Assembly: GCF_905120355.1 (NCBI RefSeq)
Contig: NZ_CAJHOB010000013.1
Location: forward strand, 40,483-104,482
Direction of reading: 5' to 3'
Source of the DNA: Azonexus hydrophilus
GTDB lineage: Bacteria > Pseudomonadota > Gammaproteobacteria > Burkholderiales > Rhodocyclaceae
DNA length: 64,000 nt
The notes beneath the pieces were generated by a model, which did not search any database, was not told the origin of the DNA, and saw only the letters and a list, made by a program, of their open reading frames with translations. Numbering within the stretch: the first letter of the stretch is position 1; every line of letters begins with the position of its first letter. Below are positions 18,295 to 25,633 of this stretch, one piece after another. The translations under genes were made by a program, and so were the position numbers.

Positions 18295-19179
18295 ATGAAA
18301 GCCAGCCAATCGATTCTCGTGGCCACCGATTTCTCGGCGCCAGCCACTCTCGCTGTCGAACGTGCTGCCCGGCTGGCGAGGGAATGGCAGTGCCCGCTCA
18401 ATCTCCTGCATGTCTTCAACCCATTCGCCTGGGAACATGCAGGACATCTGCTGCCGGACCTGCTCATTCGACACAACCCGAAGGTGCGCAGCGAGACGAT
18501 GCTGAACCGACTTGCCGACGACATGGCCGTCCGCAACGCATTGTCACGAGTCGGCCGCCAGCTGGTGGTCGGGCGTGCCTCTGCCGTCATCGCCGATCAC
18601 GCCGTCGTTAGTGGCGCCAGTCTGATCGTCATTGGCATTCGTGGCGAGGGCATCGTTCACGAACTGGCCCTGGGCGGCACCGCCGTCAAGGTGTTGCGCC
18701 GCAGCCCGTGCCCGGTGCTGGTGGTTCGCCAGAAACCCGTTCCGCCGTACCGGCGGATCGCCATCGCGACGGATTTTTCGGCAACGGCGACGCGGGCGCT
18801 GCGTGCCGCCCTGGCGATATTTCCGGAAGCACAACACATCGCGATTCATGCCAGTCGTGCGCCGTACGAGGGGCGGATGCGTCTGGCCGGTGCCTCGCCC
18901 GAGGATGTCGAGCGTTACCGCAGCGATGAACTGGCCGCAGCCGGACAGGACATGGACGCCTATCTGGCGGATGCGGACTATGAAGCTGCCGGTGGAATAT
19001 CCCGCGTCATTGGTCACGGCTACCCGGCGGCTGTGCTGCTCGACGAATTGCGCCGAGCCCCCTGCGATCTGCTGGTGCTCGGCCGGCACGGTCAATCGGT
19101 GCTCGATGAGCAACTGCTCGGCAGCATCACCCTGAATCTCCTGCACCACGCGCCGTGCGACGTGCTGCTGGTTCCTTGA
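18295..19179 (+). CDS. Tandem universal stress protein (UspA x2)
   Basis: A 294-residue protein with two UspA domains (about 1-145 and 150-294). Each domain ends with an ATP-loop pattern of the G-x2-G-x9-G type: GIRGEGIVHELALGG in the first and GRHGQSVLDEQLLGS in the second. The ATG at 18295 follows AAGGGAG. UspA proteins support survival in stasis, oxidative and ionic stress. It sits between the chemoreceptor and a CBS-domain gene in the cargo run. Confidence 0.9.
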   Translation: MKASQSILVATDFSAPATLAVERAARLAREWQCPLNLLHVFNPFAWEHAGHLLPDLLIRHNPKVRSETMLNRLADDMAVRNALSRVGRQLVVGRASAVIADHAVVSGASLIVIGIRGEGIVHELALGGTAVKVLRRSPCPVLVVRQKPVPPYRRIAIATDFSATATRALRAALAIFPEAQHIAIHASRAPYEGRMRLAGASPEDVERYRSDELAAAGQDMDAYLADADYEAAGGISRVIGHGYPAAVLLDELRRAPCDLLVLGRHGQSVLDEQLLGSITLNLLHHAPCDVLLVP

Positions 19180-19195
19180 TATTCGGGAGAGCGGA

Positions 19196-19819
19196 ATGTT
19201 TTCCATCTACGGCATGACAGGCCAGGTATTCAGCGGCACGCTGGAGGCGATGAACCGTGTCTATCCGCTGGCGCGAGCCCGCAATACCCGAGGCGTAGCC
19301 CAGGAGGGCGATGAAATAGGTGTCGAGAACATGGCGACGCCATTGCAACGGGAGGCCGTCCGTGCCTATCGGAGAATGCTGCCCGACGACCTGGAGCGTG
19401 GTCCGCTGATTCATGCGGCCCAGATCATGAGCCATCCGGTCACGGTGCTCAACCAAAAAAACGCGGTTGCCGACGCTTGGCGCGTCTTCCAGCGTTGTGG
19501 AATCCACCAGGCACCGGTTCTGGACGACGCGCACCGGCTGATCGGGATGGTCAATGAGCGGGACTTGCTGACCGTCATCGATATCGACGGTGAACATGTT
19601 CTCGAAAATCTGCAACGGCGGGTGAGTGATGTCATGACCTCGCCGGTCGTGGCTTCCGTACCCGTGACCGACATTCGACGCATCGCTGCGGCGATGCTCG
19701 AAGGTGGCTTGAGTGCCGTTCCCATCGTCAATGAAAGCGAAATCATTGTCGGCATCGTTTCCCGTACCGATGTCTTGCGCGCGGTCATGACCGATCCGCC
19801 CCTCAGTCTGTGGCGTTGA
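19196..19819 (+). CDS. CBS-domain-pair protein
   Basis: A 207-residue cytoplasmic protein with an N-terminal extension of about 75 residues. Two CBS motifs follow: AAQIMSHPVTVLNQK through GMVNERDLL, and VSDVMTSPVVASVP through GIVSRTDVLRAV. CBS pairs bind adenine nucleotides and sense energy state. It has no attached catalytic domain. It is 16 bp downstream of the UspA gene, on the same strand. Confidence 0.87.
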   Translation: MFSIYGMTGQVFSGTLEAMNRVYPLARARNTRGVAQEGDEIGVENMATPLQREAVRAYRRMLPDDLERGPLIHAAQIMSHPVTVLNQKNAVADAWRVFQRCGIHQAPVLDDAHRLIGMVNERDLLTVIDIDGEHVLENLQRRVSDVMTSPVVASVPVTDIRRIAAAMLEGGLSAVPIVNESEIIVGIVSRTDVLRAVMTDPPLSLWR

Positions 19820-19966
19820 AATACACCGGACGATTAGGACCCCCCTCATGGCGCCCCGCATTGTTCGCTATTTGACGAGCTATCGGTAAGTACACTTCGC
19901 GTTTATTCAGGATGCTATCGGACTTATCCTTGTCTCGAATGTCAATGAATCGAGAGAGGAATGATC

Positions 19967-20389
19967 ATGATGACCCTGCAAGCCCGTGAATGGACGAAAG
20001 GCGCCCATCGGTTGCGTCACTATCCGGCCGACAGTACCCGCGCCAGGGCGCGCCTTGCCGTGTTGGCCATCATCGCCGGCGGCAACACCGACATCCGTAC
20101 GTTCGACGCCCTGGAGCAACACGGTGAATTCCGCACGCTCGACCTCGAGCGCGAAGATTTCTTGCGCGCCCTGTTTGACCTGTGCTGCGATCTCCTTCGG
20201 ACATCGGAGGGGAGGAATGGCAGAATATTTCCCGAAACACTTGATGCCCTGATGGATGAAATCCACAGCCAGCATGCGCGGCGCACCTTGTGCTGTCTCA
20301 TGATCGAAAACATGCGGGCTGATCATGGCAGTGCCTTGGCCGGAAAACTCCGCCTCGGCGATGCCAGCCAGGATTGGCCTGCGCGTTAG
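19967..20389 (+). CDS. Hypothetical small helical protein
   Basis: A 140-residue protein with no recognised domain. It is largely helical, starts MMTLQAREW, and has a region RARLAVLAIIAGGNTDIRTFDAL that faintly recalls TerB-type helices. Three in-frame ATGs (19961, 19967, 19970) are possible. 19967 is best placed relative to GAGAGAGGA. It lies between the CBS gene and a second UspA gene, 46 bp before the latter. About 147 bp upstream is non-coding, with an inverted repeat TCTCGA/TCGAGA near 19933-19955 that may belong to a promoter. Confidence 0.6.
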   Translation: MMTLQAREWTKGAHRLRHYPADSTRARARLAVLAIIAGGNTDIRTFDALEQHGEFRTLDLEREDFLRALFDLCCDLLRTSEGRNGRIFPETLDALMDEIHSQHARRTLCCLMIENMRADHGSALAGKLRLGDASQDWPAR

Positions 20390-20435
20390 GCACAGGGGTT
20401 TTACGAGATGTTCATCACACCATCGGAGATTCACC

Positions 20436-21332
20436 ATGAATCCTGAATCCTTGCACGTATTGATTGCCTTCGATGGTTCGCCTTCCTCAATGGCTGCGGC
20501 TCGCAGCTGGTCGACATGGAGTTCCGCCCAGATTGCGCTCACAGCAACCTTGCTCACGGTTACTGACGGGGCCATGGAGAAAGAGGGAATTGCTCCTGTC
20601 TGTCACCCGCTGGCTGACGCGGTGAGTACCGCTCAGGAATGGTTTGCGCGCAGCGGGGTGAAAATGGAATACGTTGTCGTGGATGGCGGAACCCCGGCGA
20701 CGAGGATCATCAACGAAGCCCAACATCGTCAGGCCGACCTGATCGCGATGGGAACTCGCGGCCTGTCACCGCTGCGCGGATTGCTGCTCGGGTCCATTGC
20801 GGCCGAAGTTGCCAGAGGCAGTCCGATCCCCATCTGGCTGATGGGGCCGCATGCGGCGATACCGGCCACACTCGGCCGGCGTCTCCGGCTACTGATCGCC
20901 GTTGATGGGTCGGCACATGCTGCCCATGCGGCAGCCTGGGCGGGGCGCATGGCGGCGCGTCTGGGCGAAGCATCGCTCGAACTGTTCAGCGTGCAGCCTG
21001 CCTTCTCTCCTTTCGAGGGCATGCTCGATGCCGCAGCAGGTGATTTTCGTCACTGGGGCCTGGGCGTTGGCGAAGCCGCCATCGCCGCCGCTCGGCATGC
21101 CATGGGGGATGTCGGCCATCAGGCGACTGGCGCCGTGGCAACCGGAGACGCGGTTTCCATGATCCTGGCGCAGGCTGAAGAGAGCGGAGCCGATGTCATC
21201 GTTGTCGCACCGCAAGGCGTCAACGCGCTGGAGCAGGCAGCCCTTGGCAGCGTGTCGCAATCACTGTTGCTCTCGGCACGCTGTCCGATACTGCTCGTTC
21301 CGCGCCACTTGACTATTGATGACGCGGATTAA
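20436..21332 (+). CDS. Tandem universal stress protein (UspA x2), second copy
   Basis: A 298-residue two-domain UspA protein. The N-domain carries GTRGLSPLRGLLLGSIA, a good ATP-loop. The C-domain carries APQGVNALEQAALGSVS, which is less canonical. ATG 20436 is preferred (CGGAG upstream) over the longer frame from 20325, which overlaps the preceding gene. It closes the module 1 plus-strand run and faces bioD2 tail to tail across 62 bp. Confidence 0.9.
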   Translation: MNPESLHVLIAFDGSPSSMAAARSWSTWSSAQIALTATLLTVTDGAMEKEGIAPVCHPLADAVSTAQEWFARSGVKMEYVVVDGGTPATRIINEAQHRQADLIAMGTRGLSPLRGLLLGSIAAEVARGSPIPIWLMGPHAAIPATLGRRLRLLIAVDGSAHAAHAAAWAGRMAARLGEASLELFSVQPAFSPFEGMLDAAAGDFRHWGLGVGEAAIAAARHAMGDVGHQATGAVATGDAVSMILAQAEESGADVIVVAPQGVNALEQAALGSVSQSLLLSARCPILLVPRHLTIDDAD

Positions 21333-21394
21333 GGTCGTAACCGGAATTACGCCTTGGCCAAGATGACAGCGCTTGGCTTTCGCAAAACGAATGT

Positions 21395-22066
21395 TCAGCT
21401 AACCCATTTCTGAACCCACAATGCAAGTTGCGGATTGGGTGGGTTGTTATAGGTCTGATGAATCACTGGGGCCGACAGCCAGCGTTGCAGATCGGTATGG
21501 TTATCGAGGAAGGGGTTGTCTGGTTGGGCAACCTGATTCAGCACTACGCCCATCAGGGGCAGTCCGCGCATCTGGATGGCCTCGATGGCCAGCAAGCTCT
21601 GATTGACCGCACCCAGACGATCGGCTACTACCAGCAGAACGGGCATGCCCATGCCGGCAGCCAGATCGGCATTCAGTGCGCCGTGGGCGATCGGTGAATA
21701 GAAGCCGCCGGCACCTTCAACCAGCAGAAAGTCATCGTCGCCGACCCCATTCAGACAGGCAGCATGCAGATCCCCAATCTCAAGCGGCCGATTGGCCAGC
21801 CTGGCCGCCCACTCCGGAGAAACCGGCGGCTCATAGCGATATGGACAGACAGCCTCCAGCGCATCCATGGCGCCAGCTGCCGCGTTTAGCCGAACCGCAT
21901 CCGAAGGTTGGAGAATGTCGCTTCCAGCCAGCTTCTCGCATCCGGTTTCGACGGGTTTGCGCACGCGCACACGTTGCCCGTTCTCCCGAAGCGCTTTTGC
22001 AACCTGGATGCCGATGGTGGTCTTGCCAACTCCGGTGTCCGTTCCGGTGATGAAAATGCCGCGCAT
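21395..22066 (-). CDS. bioD: Second dethiobiotin synthetase (transposon cargo)
   Basis: A 223-residue BioD with P-loop TGTDTGVGKTTIG near the N-terminus and VEGAGGFYSPIAHG near residue 115. ATG 22066 is chosen; the longer frame would overlap sbtB. It is the last gene of the HPF-DUF6671-sbtA-sbtB-bioD minus-strand run, 52 bp after sbtB. It differs strongly from the chromosomal BioD at 4652-5341, so it is not a local duplicate. BioD consumes CO2, which gives a possible metabolic link to the bicarbonate transporter upstream. Confidence 0.92.
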   Translation of the reverse strand: MRGIFITGTDTGVGKTTIGIQVAKALRENGQRVRVRKPVETGCEKLAGSDILQPSDAVRLNAAAGAMDALEAVCPYRYEPPVSPEWAARLANRPLEIGDLHAACLNGVGDDDFLLVEGAGGFYSPIAHGALNADLAAGMGMPVLLVVADRLGAVNQSLLAIEAIQMRGLPLMGVVLNQVAQPDNPFLDNHTDLQRWLSAPVIHQTYNNPPNPQLALWVQKWVS

Positions 22067-22118
22067 TGATGTCTCTTTGCACCTCGGCCGCACCGATGGG
22101 GCGACCTGATTGTTGCCT

Positions 22119-22430
22119 TCAGAATTTGCCGGGCCGCAGCACTTCGACCTCGGAAAGGCACGCCACCATGGCGTAATTCGAGTAGTACCGTTCCTGCAAG
22201 TGCGCCAGCAGCGTTTCCGCCTGGGGGCGGGCACAGATGATCTCGATTCGAATGTTCTTTGATTCATCCCAGGTGGCGTCCCGCACCCCGCGGCTTCCTT
22301 TGCCGCGCGCGTCGCAGATGGTGTAGCCGCGAATCCCCAGTCGATCAATATCCTTGATCAGGACGTGCTCGAGGGTCGCTTCTGTAAACACGGTGAGCAG
22401 CGTGCGTTTTTCGGTCTGTATGGGGATCAC
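22119..22430 (-). CDS. sbtB: PII-like regulator of SbtA (SbtB type)
   Basis: A 103-residue PII-like protein. The core follows the beta-alpha-beta pattern, with the T-loop region CDARGKGSRGVRDATWDES and a final EVEVLRPGKF. It lacks the cysteine-rich C-terminal R-loop seen in some cyanobacterial SbtB. In cyanobacteria SbtB binds adenine nucleotides and gates SbtA. The start overlaps the end of sbtA by 4 bp, which strongly supports this pairing. Confidence 0.85.
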   Translation of the reverse strand: MIPIQTEKRTLLTVFTEATLEHVLIKDIDRLGIRGYTICDARGKGSRGVRDATWDESKNIRIEIICARPQAETLLAHLQERYYSNYAMVACLSEVEVLRPGKF

Positions 22431-23374
22431 GGCGTCGCTCCTGTCAGTTGGGTGGCCATCCAGTGATAAAGCGGGATTCCGGCCAGAATATTGAAGGGGA
22501 AAGTCACGCCCAGTGAACCGGCCAGAGACACGGCGGGATTCGCCTCAGGCACGGCGATCCGCATGGCGGCCGGGACGGCGATGTAGGACGCCGAAGCCGC
22601 CAGGGTGGCCAGCATCGTCATCCCGCCGACCGAGAACCCGAGCATCATGCCGGTGCCGAGGCCAAGACAAGCCGACAGCAGCGGCATGGCCAAGCCAAAA
22701 GCGATCAGGGACAAGCCGCGTCGCTTGAGCTCGTCTACCTGACGGCTGACAATCAGTCCCATTTCCAGCAGGAACAGAGCCAGCACTGCCTTGAACAGAT
22801 CGAAGTACATGATCTTGATGGGTTGCAAGCCCTCCGGCCCTGCCGCCCAACCAATCGCCATCCCCCCCAGAAGCAGGGTTACGCCCTTGCCCAGGAAGGC
22901 CTCATGACCCAATGACCTCCAGTCGGTGTCCTTGCTGACCCCGCGAGCCAGAACGATGCCGACGAGAATGGCGGGAATTTCCATGACAGCCAGCAAGATC
23001 GCCATTTGCGGTTCGACATCGATACTGCGTGACGACAGCCACGCTGCAGCAACGGCAAAAGTGGCGACGCTGACCGACCCGTAGTGGGCGGCCGTTGCTG
23101 CGGCATTTGGACGGTCAAAACGAAAAATCGCACGCAAGGCGCCAAAGGCGATCAACGTCTGAACGACGCCCAGCACGACCACCGCCAGCAGTTGGGGCAG
23201 CAATGGCCCCAGGGGCTGGGTTGCCAGGCCTTGGCCGCCTTTCAGGCCAATTGCCAGCAGCAGGAAAATGGATAGCGAGTCGTACAGAGCGCTCGGCAGT
23301 TTCAACTCCGAGCGCAGGAGTCCGGCAACCAGCCCGAACAGGAAAAACAGGATGACCGGATCAATGCTGTTCAT
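22427..23374 (-). CDS. sbtA: Sodium-dependent bicarbonate transporter, SbtA family
   Basis: A 315-residue inner-membrane protein with about ten helices and the SbtA signature AIGLKGG (near residue 43). The two inverted halves are visible. Family members take up HCO3- with Na+. The gene is followed by an overlapping sbtB and then bioD. Eleven bases separate it from the upstream DUF6671 gene. Outside photoautotrophs it could feed anaplerotic and biotin-dependent carboxylases; that role is inferred. Confidence 0.88.
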   Translation of the reverse strand: MNSIDPVILFFLFGLVAGLLRSELKLPSALYDSLSIFLLLAIGLKGGQGLATQPLGPLLPQLLAVVVLGVVQTLIAFGALRAIFRFDRPNAAATAAHYGSVSVATFAVAAAWLSSRSIDVEPQMAILLAVMEIPAILVGIVLARGVSKDTDWRSLGHEAFLGKGVTLLLGGMAIGWAAGPEGLQPIKIMYFDLFKAVLALFLLEMGLIVSRQVDELKRRGLSLIAFGLAMPLLSACLGLGTGMMLGFSVGGMTMLATLAASASYIAVPAAMRIAVPEANPAVSLAGSLGVTFPFNILAGIPLYHWMATQLTGATP

Positions 23375-23385
23375 GGTGACGATCT

Positions 23386-24267
23386 TCAGGGATTACAGTA
23401 ATCGCAATGGGCCGGATCAGCGAAGGCGACCCCGTCCTTCCGGAGATGTTCTTCCCGAAAGTTGCAAGCGGGACAGCCCCAGACCTGTCCCCGCTGCTCG
23501 CGGGTAGGCAGGCCGCATTCTGCACAAGGCAGTCCAGCCACCCGTTCAATGGCGGAATAACCCGGCGATCCGCATTGAGGGCAAAACGAACGTAGTTTCT
23601 CCGCCAGACTGTGTGCCGCCTTGCCAATATTTACCATGCGTTCCGGATGCGCGTGAGCCCGGAGGTCGCGTTCGACAAGAATTGCCGCCTGATCCGAGGC
23701 TAGCCTCTTTACCCATGCGAAGGCGGCTCTCAGAGAGGATTTGTCGGCCAGGCCCTTGCGCACGCGGGGATCGTTTTCGCTGCAAGGCCGCAGAACCAAA
23801 TGCTGTTTTGGAAAGCCGACCCGATGCGCGAAGGCCTCCAGTTCCGGCCAATCCGTGATCCAGGCATGATCGTGGCTCGCAGGCCCTTGATGGACGCCGA
23901 CCACCTCGATTTTCCGGATATCGTCGATCAGGAGCAGTACCTCGACGTTCCACGGAAATAGGCCGGTGTGCGGATCGGGTCCAAAACTCCCCTCGCTGGC
24001 AAGCCCCAGGCTGGCACCACTCAATTGCATGCCGATACGAGCCTTGCGGCGGGCGGCATCCAGTTGGCTGCCGTAGCGCGGAATATCCCGGGTGAAAGTG
24101 CCCAGTTCATCGGTATCAAAGCCAGCAACCCGCTTGACCCTGCAGCCCAATGCCTTGTCGAGCACGGGGGCAACCACTTGCTCCTTGCCGTGTTGGGTAA
24201 GAAAGGCGATTTCCTGACCTGCATAGGGATTCAGTTGGATCTCGGAAGCAGTCTTGGCATCGTTCAT
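23386..24267 (-). CDS. DUF6671-type protein with C-terminal zinc ribbon
   Basis: A 293-residue protein. The N-terminal two thirds contain GQEIAFLTQHGKEQVVAP, GFDTDELGTFTRDIPR, ARIGMQLSGASLGLASEGS and FGPDP, as in the DUF6671 family. The C-terminus has four CxxC-type pairs (FCPQCGS, PCAECG, GCPAC, CDYC), indicating zinc ribbons. Function is unknown. The start MNDAK at 24267 is favoured; ATG 24315 would overlap the HPF gene by 11 bp. The longer frame to 24570 runs through the HPF gene and was not used. Confidence 0.72.
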   Translation of the reverse strand: MNDAKTASEIQLNPYAGQEIAFLTQHGKEQVVAPVLDKALGCRVKRVAGFDTDELGTFTRDIPRYGSQLDAARRKARIGMQLSGASLGLASEGSFGPDPHTGLFPWNVEVLLLIDDIRKIEVVGVHQGPASHDHAWITDWPELEAFAHRVGFPKQHLVLRPCSENDPRVRKGLADKSSLRAAFAWVKRLASDQAAILVERDLRAHAHPERMVNIGKAAHSLAEKLRSFCPQCGSPGYSAIERVAGLPCAECGLPTREQRGQVWGCPACNFREEHLRKDGVAFADPAHCDYCNP

Positions 24268-24304
24268 CAGTTGCTTCGTTTCTGCATGGCTACACCCGCC
24301 TCGT

Positions 24305-24625
24305 TCAATCAGCATGGCGGCGCAACAGCTGACTTTGAACCAGGGTCTGTCTTTCCAGCGACCGGGTGGCACGGGTGATAGCCCTGTCGGTCGCCCAGTA
24401 AATGTCGGCCAGCGTCTCGTGAGCGGAGATTTCCGCCTGTCCATGCTGCAATTGAAGGCGTACCCGGCATCCTGTGTCCTTGCTCGCCTCGTCGCCACTG
24501 AAATGGAAATCAACGCGAACCACCTTGTCCCGGCTTCTCCCAAGCGAACAAGCCAGACGCCACAGGGCATACTGCTTGACCGGCTCGCTCAGGCACAGAT
24601 GACTGGTATGGAAATGGACGTTCAT
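24305..24625 (-). CDS. HPF/RaiA-family ribosome-associated protein (module 2)
   Basis: A 106-residue protein with the HPF-like layout: an N-terminal strand and helix (MNVHFHTSHLCLSEPVKQYA), a basic strand region and ATDRAITRATRSLERQ in the last helix. It pairs with the HPF-like protein at 10248-10589, which ends similarly (AIARSVDRASRSLERR). It leads the minus-strand run DUF6671-sbtA-sbtB-bioD and is divergent from a NhaR-like regulator. The ATG at 24625 has only a weak ribosome binding site. Confidence 0.68.
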   Translation of the reverse strand: MNVHFHTSHLCLSEPVKQYALWRLACSLGRSRDKVVRVDFHFSGDEASKDTGCRVRLQLQHGQAEISAHETLADIYWATDRAITRATRSLERQTLVQSQLLRRHAD

Positions 24626-24727
24626 TGGATCGAGTAGCGTAAAAGAGCTAGCGAATTGTCCCCGAGATAACCATTCGATTCCATCAGATATAATGCATCC
24701 AATTAGTCGAAAATATCGAATAATCAA
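24626..24727. promoter_or_regulatory. Divergent promoter region, LysR module 2
   Basis: A 102-bp AT-rich gap with a TATAAT at 24689-24694 reading toward the LysR gene. CGAAAATATCGAATAA (24708-24723) is similar to the sequence at 10164-10180 in module 1. It probably controls both the HPF-to-bioD run and the LysR-recombinase-transposase run. Confidence 0.5.
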
Positions 24728-25618
24728 ATGCTCAATTTCAAACACCTGCATTACTTCATGGTGGTCGCCAGAAGTGGGGGCATCATTCGCGCTGCAGAGC
24801 GTTTGCATCTGGCCCCGCAAACACTGTCCGGACAGATCTCGCAGTTTGAGGAGCGGATTGGTGCCCAATTATTTCATCGTGTCGGGCGGCGACTGGAACT
24901 GAGCGAAACAGGCAAGCTGGCTTTGTCTTATGCCGAGGAGATTTTCCAGACGGGCTCTGAACTGGAAGAATTGCTCAGCAGTGGAGCGATTGATCGCTTT
25001 TTCACTTTTCGTGTCGGGGTTGCCGATGTGTTACCGAAATTCATCGTTCACCGTTTACTGGCGCCGGTTCTGAAACTGCCGGAAGCGATTCGGCTGATCT
25101 GCCACGAAGACCGACTCGACCGCCTGTTGGCCGACTTGGCGCTGCACAGCCTGGACATGGTGATTGCCGATCGCCCCATGCCCCCCGGTACGGAAATCAA
25201 AGGCTACAGCCATCCGCTCGGCGAGTCCGGCATTGCCTTCATGGCATCTCCCGCATTAGCGGAGAAAATTGGCAGTCGTTTCCCGGCCAATCTGCACGGT
25301 GCGCCAATGCTACTGCCAGGCAAGGACAGCGCCCTTCATCTGGCTTTGCCACGCTGGCTGGAGCGGATGAATGTCCGCCCCAGAATTGTCGGGGAATTCA
25401 GTGACAGCGCCTTGATGAAGGCCTTCGGCGAAGCCGGCGCGGGAATCTTTCCGACACCTGCATTGAGCGTGGCGGCGGTTTGCGAACACTACAAAGTCGA
25501 TATGGTCGGTGAAACGAATGACATCAAGGAGCGCTTCTTCTTGATCTCCGCAGAGAGAAAGCTGGCCCACCCCGTTGCACGCGCTGTCAGTGAGCATGCA
25601 AAAAAAATGATGTTCTGA
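24728..25618 (+). CDS. NhaR-like LysR-family regulator (module 2)
   Basis: A 296-residue LysR regulator with winged helix MLNFKHLHYFMVVARSGG, PQTLSGQI and the effector-domain signature SLDMVIADRPMPPG. It is paralogous to the cargo regulator at 9230-10144. It is divergent from the HPF-DUF6671-sbtA-sbtB-bioD run and very likely controls it. Its stop is only 15 bp before the recombinase start on the same strand, so it may also set expression of the transposition genes. Confidence 0.87.
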   Translation: MLNFKHLHYFMVVARSGGIIRAAERLHLAPQTLSGQISQFEERIGAQLFHRVGRRLELSETGKLALSYAEEIFQTGSELEELLSSGAIDRFFTFRVGVADVLPKFIVHRLLAPVLKLPEAIRLICHEDRLDRLLADLALHSLDMVIADRPMPPGTEIKGYSHPLGESGIAFMASPALAEKIGSRFPANLHGAPMLLPGKDSALHLALPRWLERMNVRPRIVGEFSDSALMKAFGEAGAGIFPTPALSVAAVCEHYKVDMVGETNDIKERFFLISAERKLAHPVARAVSEHAKKMMF

Positions 25619-25633
25619 CAAGGAAGATCTGTC

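Noticed and set aside
24268..24570. N-terminal extension of the DUF6671 frame to 24570
   Set aside because: It overlaps the HPF-like gene in another frame and has no conserved features; the family sequence starts near MNDAK.
7827..24625. Interpretation as a known heat-resistance locus (tLST/LHR)
   Set aside because: Only psiE is shared. No small heat-shock protein, ClpK/ClpGI, thioredoxin, HdeD, KefB, FtsH or DegP gene is present.
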